From positions 1 to 64,000 of the forward strand of contig CALHPU010000059.1 in assembly GCA_938036435.1 (NCBI GenBank): 64,000 nucleotides of DNA, given 5' to 3'. Origin of the DNA: an uncultured Pirellulaceae bacterium (GTDB lineage Bacteria; Planctomycetota; Planctomycetia; Pirellulales; Pirellulaceae). A program made the translations under genes and the position numbers. The notes under the pieces are model-generated. The model ran no database searches and had not been told where the DNA came from. It saw nothing but the letters and a program-made list of their open reading frames with translations. Shown piece by piece: positions 17,704 through 28,813 of the stretch; within the stretch, counting starts at the first letter, position 1, and the number at the start of each line of letters is the position of its first letter.

Positions 17704-18486
17704 ATGAGATCAATTGTTACCACGCTTTCTTTCACCGTTGTTTTCTTCTGCGGTGCAGTAAGCCATTTCTCCGCGATTGCACAAGATGCAGCTGTAGTTG
17801 CAGCGGCCAACAGCGCCGGGATAACAGCTCCGCCAGGGACCGACGACATGCAGAGCCTGTTCAATGGGACCGATCTAGCCGGTTGGGAGGGAGACGAGCG
17901 GCTGTGGTCGGTCACCGACGGAGTGATTCGCGGCGAAACGACGGTTGATAAACCAAGCAAAGGTAATACCTTCCTGATCTGGAAAGACGAAGTCGCTGAT
18001 TTTGAGTTGCGGTTAAGCTTCCGAGTTTCGTCGGTCAATAATTCCGGAATTCAGTACCGGTCAGCGCACATCACCGATCCCGCCAAAAAGCCACGCAATG
18101 ACTATGTTCTGCGCGGCTACCAACATGAGATTCGCAACTCGGGCGACTTACCGAATGTGGCGGGATTCATCTACGACGAAGGGGGCAAACGTAAACGCAT
18201 GTGCCTTGTAGGTGATAAAGCCATTTGGCAAGACGGAAAAAAAGTCATCCAGTCCACTTTGATAAGTCCAGAGGACTTTAAGAAACTGTTTCGAGTCGAC
18301 CAATGGAATGACGTGATCATCATTGCCAAAGGAAATCGAATCCAGCATTACCTTAACGGTAGACTCATTCTTGATTTCACGGACTCTGATGCCCAAGCGA
18401 CCTTAAAGGGGAGACTTGGATTGCAGTTGCACGGCGGGAAACCGATGTGGGCGGAGTACAAACAGATTCGCTTGAAGAAACTGTAG
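17704..18486 (+). CDS. Exported DUF1080 (3-keto-disaccharide hydrolase type) protein
   Basis: The 260-residue protein starts at ATG 17704 with GGAG upstream. A signal peptide is visible (VTTLSFTVVFFCGAVSHFSA). The mature part is one DUF1080 concanavalin-like domain with the hallmark LFNGTDLAGWEG, then WSVTDGVIRGETT, FELRLSFRVSSVNNSGIQYR, WNDVIIIAKGNRIQHYLNG and GRLGLQLHGG. The family is greatly expanded in planctomycetes and linked to glycan or 3-keto-sugar breakdown; the substrate here is unknown. It is divergent from the DUF11-type gene across 198 bases and convergent with the thioredoxin gene. Confidence 0.92.
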   Translation: MRSIVTTLSFTVVFFCGAVSHFSAIAQDAAVVAAANSAGITAPPGTDDMQSLFNGTDLAGWEGDERLWSVTDGVIRGETTVDKPSKGNTFLIWKDEVADFELRLSFRVSSVNNSGIQYRSAHITDPAKKPRNDYVLRGYQHEIRNSGDLPNVAGFIYDEGGKRKRMCLVGDKAIWQDGKKVIQSTLISPEDFKKLFRVDQWNDVIIIAKGNRIQHYLNGRLILDFTDSDAQATLKGRLGLQLHGGKPMWAEYKQIRLKKL

Positions 18487-18665
18487 GCCTTTAGCTATTG
18501 GTGAAACGTGAGGCGAAACCCATCGCCAATTGACTTAAAACGATTCCCTCACTGAAGACGATTTTGGGCAGGTTCAACCCTCGCTCATGATGCGGTGTCA
18601 GCGGACAGGAGTGCCCGTTGCTACTTTTGCCGCAATTGATCTCCGTCCGAAGAACTTCTACGGTC

Positions 18666-20414
18666 CTACCGGAATTTAGAAGCATTCCCTTGACCCGCCT
18701 CGTCTACTCGACTGGCTGCGTAGACCGCTTTGCGGACCGATCGCATGTAACGCTGAGGGCTAGTTTGGAACTTCTCACGGTTAGCGGCGGTTGCGAACAG
18801 TACAATCTGCTGGTGCTCATCCTTCTCCATGAACACACCATTTTCTTCCAATCCGTCGACGAAATTACCCGTGTCATGGAATGCAACCGGATCGTAGGCC
18901 GCTAAGACTGGACTGTAGTGGTCTGGCCTTTCTTGAAAGCGGCGATAGTTTTCTTCGGAGCTAAACAAGTAGGTTCGGTCGCGGTGGACGATTCCCCATC
19001 GCTCATCTCCGTCAACCCATTTACCTTCCAGCACCAACGCGACAGGACACTTGCCTTGTAAGCAGAATTCGGATTGGACTTTACCCGAGGAAGAATGGTC
19101 CGCATTCTTTTCAGCGGCAGGTTGATGATCCTGCGTCAAAGGATCTTCAAGCGCTTCCATGTTGGGAACAATCAATTTTGCAATGGCATGAGATGTTTCA
19201 CGCTTGAGCGTCGCTTGTGTCGCGTAAGCACTCTCAACAGAATGTCCAGCGATACGATCCTCGCGGCGAGGAACGATACGAACCTCATTGGTTGGTTTTG
19301 GCGCGGAACTTTCAGTCTTGATCCTAGCGATCGATCGCCCACTGTTGATTGCAGTTTTAATCTTTCGTCCGGTCCGGGCGTCAACCATGTCGGAAACTGA
19401 AAGCTGCGGAATGACCGACGAAGGCTTTAGGCTGTCTGAACCAAAATCTACCTTCGTCGCGAGAAAGTTCTCATTCATCACGCGAACTGGTTTAACGTAG
19501 GTGGGCGCAGTTGGGATTGCAATCTGTGCCCGTTCTTTAGCGAGAAAAGCCTGCCGCTCGATATTTTCATATGCGCGCGACTCGAGTTGTGACGACATTG
19601 GATTGGTTACCACCTTATTGGCTGGTAACGCAGTGGGCATCGCAGATTGCTCTGTTCGGCTAGCTGGAATATCGACAAATCGATTTTCTGGCGTCTCCTC
19701 CGAATCCTTCCTTTGGCTCCGCTGTTGCATCTCGCTGAAGAGAGATTTTAGCTGGGGATTAAGACCGGTTTGGGTTTTGCCTTTTCTTCCACGCTTTTGA
19801 AAAGTCATTTGATCGCCATAGTTTGACCTGGCCCCCAAGCCCATGGCCTCTTTAGAAACACCAACGGAGGCAACTTCTGGAGCGTCGACTCCGAAGTTTC
19901 CACGCTGTGTGTTTGGAAGACTCATCGGGTCAAATTTCCGTTTCAGTTCGGCAAGTTTTGCCAACGCACCGCTTTTGGGTGCTGCGATTGGTGCGCGGGT
20001 GGAGTCCAACATTTGGATAAAGTTCCGCGCGTCGGTCGGGCTGCTTCGTTTCGCGACAACCTCTCCTTGGTGAGTCAAGAAGACGTCAAACGGAATTGCT
20101 TTAACGCCTAGTTCGGCCGCAAGTTCTCGATTCTCGTCGATGTCAACCAAAACAGGAACAACAGACTGGTGTATCGCGCGGGCAACCGTTGGATTAGAGA
20201 AAACGAATCGCTTTTGCGTTTGGCAAGGACCGCACCAGTCAGCGGTGAAATGCAACAGCACCAGCTTGTTCTCATTGGCGGCTTGGTTGGCGGCCTGTTG
20301 AGGATTTGATTGCCAGAGTACCTTTTCTTGAGCAACGGCGATTTGCGGCTGTGCCAGATTGGCGGCGCAGATGGTAGCGCAAAGCAAAATCGCGAATCGA
20401 GTCAGCGTTCTCAT
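18666..20414 (-). CDS. Exported thioredoxin-domain protein with YHS-like C-terminus
   Basis: The 582-residue protein has a signal peptide ending near AVAQ (about residue 29). The thioredoxin domain has an intact WCGPC active site (Cys61, Cys64) and a cis-Pro segment KAIPFDVFL. A long polar region without recognisable fold spans about 160-450. Two short alpha/beta modules follow: CLQGKCPVALVLEGKWVDGD with LFSSEENYRRFQERPDHY, and YDPVAFHDTGNFVDG with LFATAANREKFQTSPQRY. These fit the YHS pattern (a Phe/Tyr-rich metal-binding-like domain often paired with redox proteins). The likely role is disulfide or metal chemistry in the periplasm, which is inference. The gene stands alone, convergent with DUF1080. 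Confidence 0.85.
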   Translation of the reverse strand: MRTLTRFAILLCATICAANLAQPQIAVAQEKVLWQSNPQQAANQAANENKLVLLHFTADWCGPCQTQKRFVFSNPTVARAIHQSVVPVLVDIDENRELAAELGVKAIPFDVFLTHQGEVVAKRSSPTDARNFIQMLDSTRAPIAAPKSGALAKLAELKRKFDPMSLPNTQRGNFGVDAPEVASVGVSKEAMGLGARSNYGDQMTFQKRGRKGKTQTGLNPQLKSLFSEMQQRSQRKDSEETPENRFVDIPASRTEQSAMPTALPANKVVTNPMSSQLESRAYENIERQAFLAKERAQIAIPTAPTYVKPVRVMNENFLATKVDFGSDSLKPSSVIPQLSVSDMVDARTGRKIKTAINSGRSIARIKTESSAPKPTNEVRIVPRREDRIAGHSVESAYATQATLKRETSHAIAKLIVPNMEALEDPLTQDHQPAAEKNADHSSSGKVQSEFCLQGKCPVALVLEGKWVDGDERWGIVHRDRTYLFSSEENYRRFQERPDHYSPVLAAYDPVAFHDTGNFVDGLEENGVFMEKDEHQQIVLFATAANREKFQTSPQRYMRSVRKAVYAASRVDEAGQGNASKFR

Positions 20415-21513
20415 ACCGTCACCGTTTTCGAGAGACCTAAGTTTGTCGTGGCGGGAAAGTGAGCTTTTTTCAATGCCTACCTGCCCATGAGCAAAACGTA
20501 AACAGCGACAATTCGCCGTATTTCGTCAATGATCGACACTGGCAGAGTTAAGGCTTAGCTAAAGTCTACCGATCATCCGGTTTTTTCTTATTCGGGCAGC
20601 TTATATGCCTGGTGCCTTTCTGCGGTATTGCGGATCGCTCACTGAAAAAGAAAACAACACGCTATGCCTGTTGGGCGATAAAACACGGTTTTTCACGGAA
20701 AATCGTCGCTGGCAAGATGCCGCTGTAAAACTTCAAAATAGTCAAATTAAGCTTGACACGCTGCCTTCTGTAGACAAAACTTGCGTGCAGATTGAACAAA
20801 CTTGGCTGTCGGAATTTTCACCAAACGAAAGTCGCGTGAGAACAGCTATGATCCGGCACATCGACCAGGTTACTTCCATGGACTTGGAGTATCTTTTTAT
20901 TCCTTCCCCATCAGGACGCTTACTCAAGGGCAACTCATTTGTCTTGATTATGCTCTGGTGATTTTGATTGGAATTGATTGTTCAAAGCACTGCTTGGCGG
21001 CTATTGCCGGTATGAGAAACAGCAGGCTCAAACAGTCGCATACCTAGTCGTTGTGGTCTTGATTGATCAATCGTTTACGACCCATTTGTCTGTTGAGACA
21101 TCCATTTTTGTTGATGATGGTGTTTGGCAGGCATCAAATTTCATTCATTGAAGAATTTGAGAACTCGAAATCGCCGACCTTCGTACCGGTGATTCCCTAT
21201 TCAACCTTGTTGAAGTTGGTTTGTCAGCGCTCGTACGTTCGACAAATTTGAAAGCTTGAATTCTTTGCTTCACTTTAGTTACTGGTTTTCGCATCGATCG
21301 ATAGTGAAACGCTGTACTGCAGCAACCTTCGCGACCCCCGGTCCGTCGTTTGTTCGATAGAGGTAAGACTTGCCTTACGGAATTCGACCCAACGGCCCCG
21401 GTTTCTGACGATTTGTGCCAGAGAATAACACGACATTTCATGAAGCTTGCTTTTGACGGCAAGTATCTACAACACCCTGCATATCTCTCTAAAGATCAGG
21501 ATCCCGATAAATT
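20415..21513. other. 1.1-kb gap upstream of rho
   Basis: No supportable gene. A 118-codon frame at 20605-20961 has no recognisable feature, no ribosome site and an abrupt end. Rho genes in other bacteria are often autoregulated through a leader, so part of this may be a rho 5' UTR. I see no strong intrinsic terminator or riboswitch signature. ACCG-ATCATC-CGGT followed by T6 near 20568-20587 is a short 4-bp stem only. Confidence 0.5.
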
Positions 21514-23091
<1,578 letters not shown>

Positions 23092-23109
23092 ATCGTGTCC
23101 AAAGTTACT

Positions 23110-23140
23110 GGGTTCACGTTGATACGTGAACCCTTTTTTT
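23110..23140 (+). terminator. Intrinsic terminator of rho
   Basis: A perfect 10-bp stem GGGTTCACGT / ACGTGAACCC with a TGAT loop is followed by seven T residues, 18 bases after the stop. Confidence 0.95.
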
Positions 23141-23185
23141 GTACCTAGAGCTTGCTCTTTGCTGATAAAATCTAGGATCCGTCAC

Positions 23186-23863
23186 ATGGCTTTTTCCGAC
23201 CTTTTCAAATTCGGCAGCTATAACCTTTTCCCAGATTCGTATGCGGTCGACCGAGAGACTCTCTATCAATTGTTCAAGCCGACGCTATCGCAACAATTAT
23301 CCCAGTCCAAGACTGTTTTTCTCGCGGTGCACTTTCCCGCCGAGTTCTTTGTGGTGCAGGACTTGCTTTCGCAATGGGCATTCGAATATGAATTGATTAC
23401 TCGCCCACTTGATCATCAATGGTTCCAAGAGAATAAAGCAAACGTTTCCGTTAAGGCCACTCATCTTTATTTGTCATTAGCGGAATTCCTAATCGACACT
23501 GAATTCTCTGGAGACGAATCTTGGAATACTCCGTTGGCCTTGATGATGCTTGACCGCCACCCTTTGTTATCCCAAGACGAAGCAGTCGCCCGATTTGCTG
23601 ATCGGTTTCCTGGCAGAGCTGAAATTGGTTACTTCTTGTCTTTCGAGGATGAAGTAGTGACCCGTTTGATCGACAAACGCATGTTGGACCTGCTGTTGCA
23701 AATGGGAGCGAACGATCACGGCCTGATCGCCAGTTCGATGTTGTCTCGGCGTTTGAGGAAGATGCAAAAGAAGGCGGCCGAGACACATCATGCGCCAGAG
23801 CAACCGGCCGATTCGGTACGCCAGTGGTATGAAATCAACGCGCGGGACGAAAAAACGCAATAG
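23186..23863 (+). CDS. Protein of unknown function
   Basis: The 225-residue protein starts at ATG 23186 with AGGATC about 7 bases upstream; an upstream in-frame start would run through the rho terminator and is rejected. The N-terminus FSDLFKFGSYNLFPDSYAVD leads to mixed alpha/beta sequence (TVFLAVHFPAEFFVVQDLL). A predicted helical C-terminal half ends in charged, low-complexity sequence (RRLRKMQKKAAETHH). There is no signal peptide, membrane segment or catalytic motif I can name. It lies between rho and the convergent hslU. I do not recognise the family. Confidence 0.7.
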   Translation: MAFSDLFKFGSYNLFPDSYAVDRETLYQLFKPTLSQQLSQSKTVFLAVHFPAEFFVVQDLLSQWAFEYELITRPLDHQWFQENKANVSVKATHLYLSLAEFLIDTEFSGDESWNTPLALMMLDRHPLLSQDEAVARFADRFPGRAEIGYFLSFEDEVVTRLIDKRMLDLLLQMGANDHGLIASSMLSRRLRKMQKKAAETHHAPEQPADSVRQWYEINARDEKTQ

Positions 23864-23897
23864 TCCGGTTTGCCAAAGCGCCGAACAACGGGGCCGA

Positions 23898-25313
23898 CTA
23901 GAGAATGTATCGGCTAAGGTCCTGATCGGTAACAATATCGCCAAGGCGTTGCTGCACGTAGGCGGCATTAATGCTGACGCTGTCTTTATTCATGTCCGGC
24001 GCTTCGAAGCTAAGCTCCTCCAGTAGTCGCTCGAGAATCGTGTAGAGCCGTCGGGCTCCGATATTCATCGTCTCCTCGTTAACTTGGCAGGCGACGCTGG
24101 CCAGTTCCTCGATCCCGTCCTCGGTAAAGTCCAATGTGACTCCTTCGGTGGCCAGCAATTCCGCGTACTGTCTGGTCAGGCTGTTTTTTGGCTCGGTAAG
24201 GATCCGAACAAAATCTTCCTTTGTAAGATCATTAAGCTCAACGCGGATGGGAAAACGCCCCTGCAACTCGGGCATTAGTTCACTGGGTTGATTACGATGA
24301 AATGCTCCGGCGGCGATAAACAGAATGTGGTCGGTCTTGATGTAGCCGTGTTTGGTTTGGACGGTGGTTCCTTCAACGATCGGCAGTAGATCGCGCTGTA
24401 CGCCTTGGCGAGACACGTCCCCGGACTTCCCCTCTGAAGCAACAACTTTGTCTATTTCGTCGAGAAAGATGATGCCGTAGTTCTGCGCGAAGTCGATCGC
24501 CTTGCTGTTGATCTTGTCCTCGTCAATCAACGCGTCGCATTGTTGCTCAAAAATAATCTTTCGTGCCTCTGATACTGGAACCTCGCGGCGGGTCCTATTG
24601 GCAGGTATGATTTTTTCGAGCATTCCCTGAAAATCAACATCCATCTGTTCTATGTTCATGCCGCCCATCATCACCGGCGTCGCTTTGTGCTCCACGGTAA
24701 CCTCGACCGCCCGCGATTCGAGCTTCCGGTCGTTGAGCATGGCTTCCATCTTTGATCTTGTCCGATGCCAAGATTCTTTAGAGTCCTCGCCATCTAAGTT
24801 GCATGCCTTTACCGAGTCCTCATCGTCTTGGAGCATTGCATTGAGCGATGAATTCGAAGACACCGGTGGCGGGCAGAGCAAATCAAGAAGTTTTTCATTG
24901 GTTTTCTTGTCCGCCTGCTTCCGCACGTTTTCACGTTCTACCTCGCGTACCAGTGAAATCGAATTGTCTAACAGCTCGCGGATCATCGATTCTACGTCGC
25001 GCCCGTAGTACCCAACCTCGGTGTACTTGGTGGCTTCGACTTTGATGAACGGTGCATTGGTCAGTTTCGCCAGCCGACGAGCGATCTCGGTTTTTCCAAC
25101 GCCAGTAGAACCGATCATCATTATATTTTTGGGAGATATCTCGGCCTGCATCTCGCGCGGCAGCTGTTGCCGACGCCAGCGGTTTCGGATGGCGATAGCG
25201 ACAGCCCGTTTTGCGTCGGATTGACCAACAATATAGCGATCCAGCTCAACGACGATCTCAGACGGTTTTAGTGGGGTGACGATGTTGTCATCCTGTGGTT
25301 TGTTGTCGCTCAT
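23898..25313 (-). CDS. hslU: ATP-dependent protease ATPase subunit HslU
   Basis: HslU unfolds substrates for the HslV protease (HslUV/ClpYQ). It has 471 residues from ATG 25313; a GTG two codons earlier is possible. Walker A is GSTGVGKTE (Lys74), the pore loop lies in EATKYTEVGYYGRDVES, Walker B is IIFLDEIDK, and sensor/arginine elements are GRFPIRVEL and GARRLYTILE. The inserted I-domain between about 110 and 240 is present. The C-terminus SRYIL is the conserved tail that docks into HslV. It lies 86 bases downstream of hslV in the same direction, so the two form an operon with the protease gene first. Confidence 0.97.
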   Translation of the reverse strand: MSDNKPQDDNIVTPLKPSEIVVELDRYIVGQSDAKRAVAIAIRNRWRRQQLPREMQAEISPKNIMMIGSTGVGKTEIARRLAKLTNAPFIKVEATKYTEVGYYGRDVESMIRELLDNSISLVREVERENVRKQADKKTNEKLLDLLCPPPVSSNSSLNAMLQDDEDSVKACNLDGEDSKESWHRTRSKMEAMLNDRKLESRAVEVTVEHKATPVMMGGMNIEQMDVDFQGMLEKIIPANRTRREVPVSEARKIIFEQQCDALIDEDKINSKAIDFAQNYGIIFLDEIDKVVASEGKSGDVSRQGVQRDLLPIVEGTTVQTKHGYIKTDHILFIAAGAFHRNQPSELMPELQGRFPIRVELNDLTKEDFVRILTEPKNSLTRQYAELLATEGVTLDFTEDGIEELASVACQVNEETMNIGARRLYTILERLLEELSFEAPDMNKDSVSINAAYVQQRLGDIVTDQDLSRYIL

Positions 25314-25399
25314 TGGCACTTACGATAGGAGGGAGCTAATGCCGGGATCGATCAGCAGCAAAAGCAGTTGCAAATAAAACCGGCGGTTGATGGCGTGGT

Positions 25400-25933
25400 T
25401 TAACCAAGTGTTTCGACAATGATGTTCGTGTTGGTATAGATGTCAATCTCACCGGCAATGGTCAAAGACTTTCTGACTATTTCTTCGGCCGATAGTTCAC
25501 TGTTTTGAACCAGAGCGCGAGCTGCGGCGATCGCATAATTTCCTCCTGAACCAATACCGATGATTCCGTCTGTAGGTTGAATGACATCTCCCGTCCCACT
25601 GACCAGCAGTGTGTGCGTGCCGTCGGTGACCGTTAACAGGGCCTCCAGCTGGCGAAGCGCTTTGTCCATCCGCCATTGTTTGGCCAATTCGGTCGCGGCG
25701 CGCACGATGTTCTTTGGTGAATCTTTCAGCTGAGCCTCAAAACGTTCCATGAGGGCAAATGCGTCGGCGCTACTGCCGGCGAAGCCCACCAATATTTTAC
25801 CGCCTAATAATTTGCGGATCTTCATGGCGTCGGCTTTCATCACAGCTGTGCCGAGGGTCACTTGCCCGTCACCGCCCATGGCGACCGAGTCGCCTTTTTG
25901 AACAGTTAGAATCGTTGTTGCGTGAATTTTCAT
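25400..25933 (-). CDS. hslV: ATP-dependent protease catalytic subunit HslV
   Basis: The 177-residue threonine peptidase of the proteasome beta fold is exposed after removal of a short propeptide. The N-terminus MKIHATTIL places the catalytic Thr at residue 6, as in Gram-positive and other HslV with an HATT start. Family blocks are [44 protein letters not shown] and [11 protein letters not shown]-like [16 protein letters not shown]. It is the first gene of the hslVU operon and divergent from the methyltransferase gene. It is complete, with nothing unusual. Confidence 0.97.
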   Translation of the reverse strand: MKIHATTILTVQKGDSVAMGGDGQVTLGTAVMKADAMKIRKLLGGKILVGFAGSSADAFALMERFEAQLKDSPKNIVRAATELAKQWRMDKALRQLEALLTVTDGTHTLLVSGTGDVIQPTDGIIGIGSGGNYAIAAARALVQNSELSAEEIVRKSLTIAGEIDIYTNTNIIVETLG

Positions 25934-26286
25934 TTTTGTACCGAGAGAAGTTTGAAACGGCGGTCATCATCTTGCCCGAAAATGGCAAGAAACTCTAGTG
26001 GCAACAAAAGTGTGATTTTCGATAGCCGCCGCCGTTCGAACTTGTTAAAGCGAATACCGCGGAATTAGTTAGTGCGCAATCGAGAGACTTGGGTAAAGTG
26101 GCATGGCGTTTGCCTTCTCTCAAGTAGCTGGATGACAAGCTCAGTATTTGGGCGACCTGCCATCCGCCAAACGATGCATTTTTGCATCGATCTCACCGAA
26201 TTGATTCAAAAATTCAACACGAGAGTTTCGCGTTAAAAATGTTGACTCGTTCGGATAACAGAAGTTCAACATGGATTTGAGCCAAT
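25934..26286. other. 353-bp divergent gap (hslV / methyltransferase)
   Basis: Non-coding. It should hold the promoters of the hslVU operon and of the methyltransferase gene. I see no heat-shock element, repeat or strong hairpin. Confidence 0.5.
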
Positions 26287-27144
26287 ATGAGTAACACGCT
26301 TTCGATCGAGACCGCACAGAGCACTGACTGGAAGAAAATACTGAAGAAACGCTTTGGGGATTTCGTCGCGTTAACGTTTCCGCACCGTACGCGCGATCTG
26401 TTCGCCAATCCAGTTTCGCAACCTACAGGAGTCAGGGACAGGGCGATCATGGCTCATTTAAAGAGCCGGGCAATTGCATTAGACCAGCAAGAGTTTTTTG
26501 AGAAATTACACGCCGATTTCTGGAGCGGTGAAGGAGGCGCAGTTTTTGCTCAGAACTGCGACCACCGGTTCGAGGACGTATTTCTCGCAAAACAAAAAGT
26601 TGATTTTGAAGCTCTCAAGAAAGTCTGGAGTGCAATGCAAGCGAGGCACATTGTTGAATTTGGTTGTTGCTCCGGATTAGTTTTGGACTACCTAACGCGG
26701 AATCTTCCAGTTGTAGATTCCGCTGTTGGAATTGAGCTCAATGCTGCTCAAGTAAGAATGAATCAGGCTTCGGACAGATTTGATTCGCGCGTCAAATTCG
26801 AACACGCCGACGGGGCTCAGTGGCTGCTTGGCAAAGGGCAGCCAAAATCGCTGTTTGTCTCAAACGGCGGAGTGTTGGAGTATTTTCGACGCGAGCGACT
26901 CGATCAAATGATGCAGCACATATCTATCAACCTCCCGGGAAGCCTAGTCTTTTCGGTTGAGCCGGTAGCGGCAGATCACGACTGGGCGCGGAACAAGGGT
27001 TCCGTCCCGTTTGGCGACGAGCTGTCTTTTTCCCATAACTATCGTGACCTGTTTGAGTCCAATGGTTTTAGGGTCGCACATGAACGCCGATTCGAATTCG
27101 ATACTTGGCAGATGGTTGCGATTATTGCCACGGTCAGAGCGTGA
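26287..27144 (+). CDS. Class I SAM-dependent methyltransferase-like protein
   Basis: The 285-residue protein has a Rossmann motif I as IVEFGCCSGLVLDYL, an acidic end of strand 2 in VGIELNAAQV and motif II/III-like LFVSNGGVLEYF. The N-terminal ~120 residues are helical and could bind the acceptor. The Gly-rich loop reads GCCSG rather than GxGxG, a tolerable variation. Substrate unknown. It is a single gene between two intergenic spaces, with a hairpin about 110 bases after the stop that may be its terminator. Confidence 0.75.
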   Translation: MSNTLSIETAQSTDWKKILKKRFGDFVALTFPHRTRDLFANPVSQPTGVRDRAIMAHLKSRAIALDQQEFFEKLHADFWSGEGGAVFAQNCDHRFEDVFLAKQKVDFEALKKVWSAMQARHIVEFGCCSGLVLDYLTRNLPVVDSAVGIELNAAQVRMNQASDRFDSRVKFEHADGAQWLLGKGQPKSLFVSNGGVLEYFRRERLDQMMQHISINLPGSLVFSVEPVAADHDWARNKGSVPFGDELSFSHNYRDLFESNGFRVAHERRFEFDTWQMVAIIATVRA

Positions 27145-27254
27145 CCCAAAATACAAAAATGCCATGCAAAACAGGAGAAGTTGGGAGAAAGTATTGATTT
27201 TTAGTCGGTCGGAGAGCTTGGTTGATCGGATTCACCGAAGTCGCGACGTTTTGG

Positions 27255-27286
27255 CCTTAATCCCTGAGGATTAAGGGGCTTTTGTT
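27255..27286 (+). terminator. Possible terminator downstream of the methyltransferase gene
   Basis: A perfect 9-bp stem CCTTAATCC / GGATTAAGG with a CTGA loop is followed by GGCTTTTGTT. The T run is short and offset by four bases, so termination may be inefficient. Confidence 0.5.
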
Positions 27287-27288
27287 AC

Positions 27289-27318
27289 TTGACAGCCTTT
27301 TTCACGTCGTTACCCTAT
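27289..27318 (+). promoter_or_regulatory. Candidate sigma-70 promoter for the secreted repeat protein
   Basis: Consensus TTGACA at 27289-27294 is followed after 16 bases by TACCCT (27311-27316). It lies just after a terminator-like hairpin and about 250 bases before the ATG at 27565, implying a long leader. The -10 match is partial. Confidence 0.35.
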
Positions 27319-27564
27319 CTCGTTCACTGGGGAATCGGATACGGTGAGTCGGATATGCTTTTTCGCGGGGCTCGGTCGAGCCTAATCATTGCAGCATCAG
27401 TGCTGAAGTTGCAGTCGTCCTATAGGTTGACATTCAACATTGCCTAGAACTACCAGTGAAATTTGAGTTCAAATATTCGCAGTGACCTGTTGGACCCGTC
27501 GCAGGAAACGCGCTTAACAATTTTTGGCGGTGTTAAATCATCGAAACTAGATCGAGGAGATGTT

Positions 27565-28161
27565 ATGAAAAAGTTAGTAGCTTTCGCAGTAGCTGCAGTT
27601 GTTGCCACCGGATCAACCGCGGTCATGGCACAATGCCAGTCTTGCCAGCAGTCTCAAGTATTCGCACAACCTGTTTACAGTGCTCCAATCCAGAGCGCTC
27701 CTGTCTACAGTGCGCCAGTCTATTCCGCACCAATTCAGTCTGAAGCCGTTTACAGCGCACCAATGGCTTACGAATCAGCGCCAGTTTCTTACGGTTCTGC
27801 ACCAATGGCCTACGAATCAGCTCCGGTTGCTTCGTCAGCATGTGGTTGCGGCGGCGCAATTGTTGATGGCGGTATGGCTGTCGATGGTGGCATGAGTTAC
27901 GACAGTGGCATGAGCTACGGCGGTGAGCAAACATTGACTGTTGGTTCTGTAATCAATGGCGAAACTGTTGTTAGCGTCGGTGAATCGGTTGTTACGAGCA
28001 CTTCTGAAGATTCCACCGGTGAAGGTATGGGCATGGAAGGTTCTGGCAGCAAGAACACAATCGAAGGCGCAGTCGAGCCAACATCTGACGGCGGCGAAGT
28101 TGTGGCTCCTCCAACAGAGGGCGAAGGAGAGGTTACTCCACCGGCTCCCGACGAAGCTTAA
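27565..28161 (+). CDS. Secreted repeat protein with CGCGG motif
   Basis: The 198-residue protein starts at ATG 27565, placed by GAGGAGA five bases upstream; a TTG at 27463 is rejected because it precedes the signal peptide by 34 residues. The signal peptide is MKKLVAFAVAAVVATGSTA, cleaved near VMAQ. The mature chain begins CQSCQQ and then repeats a YSAP(I/V)QS / AYESAPV unit about ten times. It passes through ACGCGG and a GGMSYDSGMSYGG block, and ends in an acidic Gly/Pro/Glu tail. There is no catalytic domain. The composition suggests an extracellular or envelope structural protein. It shares the ACGCGG motif and single-gene layout with the protein at 1699. Confidence 0.8.
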   Translation: MKKLVAFAVAAVVATGSTAVMAQCQSCQQSQVFAQPVYSAPIQSAPVYSAPVYSAPIQSEAVYSAPMAYESAPVSYGSAPMAYESAPVASSACGCGGAIVDGGMAVDGGMSYDSGMSYGGEQTLTVGSVINGETVVSVGESVVTSTSEDSTGEGMGMEGSGSKNTIEGAVEPTSDGGEVVAPPTEGEGEVTPPAPDEA

Positions 28162-28211
28162 TTAGCGCGGTGAGGCCAAGGACGAAGTTCCTCAATTTGG
28201 TCAAACAAGCC

Positions 28212-28246
28212 AAAGCCACTGATTCTTATGAGTCAGTGGCTTTTTC
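28212..28246 (+). terminator. Intrinsic terminator of the secreted repeat protein gene
   Basis: A perfect 11-bp stem AAAGCCACTGA / TCAGTGGCTTT with a 10-base loop, running into T residues, about 50 bases after the stop. Confidence 0.92.
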
Positions 28247-28448
28247 TATGCTATCAACGAGAACCAGAGAGGTCCCTGAAAAAATTCGTCAAGTTTTTTT
28301 TCAGGTTGACCTAACGTGTCACGGCCACCGCCTATCTTTACTGTAGTTCATTCAAGTGAACTTCGACACGAGCGAGAGACTCGAAGCAAAAAGGACTTGG
28401 CGGAGAGAGGATTTACCAACCGCCACGTTATAGTTAAAAAGGCCAACC

Positions 28449-28691
28449 ATGACCGCACTTCATTCCGCAGTCGCAAAAAAGAACAGAAGCGATCAATTTG
28501 TCGCGATGGTAGTTGAGCCTACCGAAGATTTTCAACCGAGCAATTGGCAAGACACGCCTCGCGCTTACCGCATCGTTGAATTGGCTGGAAACAAAAAGCA
28601 TCGAGGAGACGCCGACGCTTGGAGATTCCTCTTCAACCGCAACGCGATAAAGAACGGCAAAGTCAACCGCTGGGCGATCTGGGTATCTTGA
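28449..28691 (+). CDS. Small protein of unknown function
   Basis: The 80-codon frame starts at ATG 28449. Its composition is protein-like: a polar start, then DQFVAMVVEPTEDFQP, RAYRIVELAGNKKHRGDADAW and an aromatic C-terminus NRWAIWVS. It has an independent terminator-like hairpin after the stop and a 200-base non-coding leader that includes an AT-rich hairpin (28275-28305). There is no recognisable motif, no signal peptide and only a weak ribosome site. It is probably real on balance, but unconfirmed. Confidence 0.5.
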   Translation: MTALHSAVAKKNRSDQFVAMVVEPTEDFQPSNWQDTPRAYRIVELAGNKKHRGDADAWRFLFNRNAIKNGKVNRWAIWVS

Positions 28692-28762
28692 ACAAATCTT
28701 GAACCACAAACACAAGGCGAATGATTCCGTCGTCATCCACCTCTCAGCCGCCTCACGGTGTC

Positions 28763-28786
28763 CAATCCCGACAAGCGGGATTGTTT
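28763..28786 (+). terminator. Weak terminator-like hairpin after the small gene
   Basis: An 8-bp stem CAATCCCG / CGGGATTG with an ACAAG loop, followed by only a short T run (TTTGC). It lies between the small gene and the convergent sulfatase gene. Confidence 0.4.
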
Positions 28787-28813
28787 GCTCTCAATCCCAA
28801 TGACGGCAATCGT

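Noticed and set aside
20605-20961. 118-codon open frame upstream of rho
   Set aside because: No recognisable family, signal or ribosome site; composition like translated intergenic sequence.
28275-28305. AT-rich hairpin CCTGAAAAAA / TTTTTTTTCAGG
   Set aside because: The T run is part of the stem and no T tail follows, so it was not called a terminator; kept only as context.
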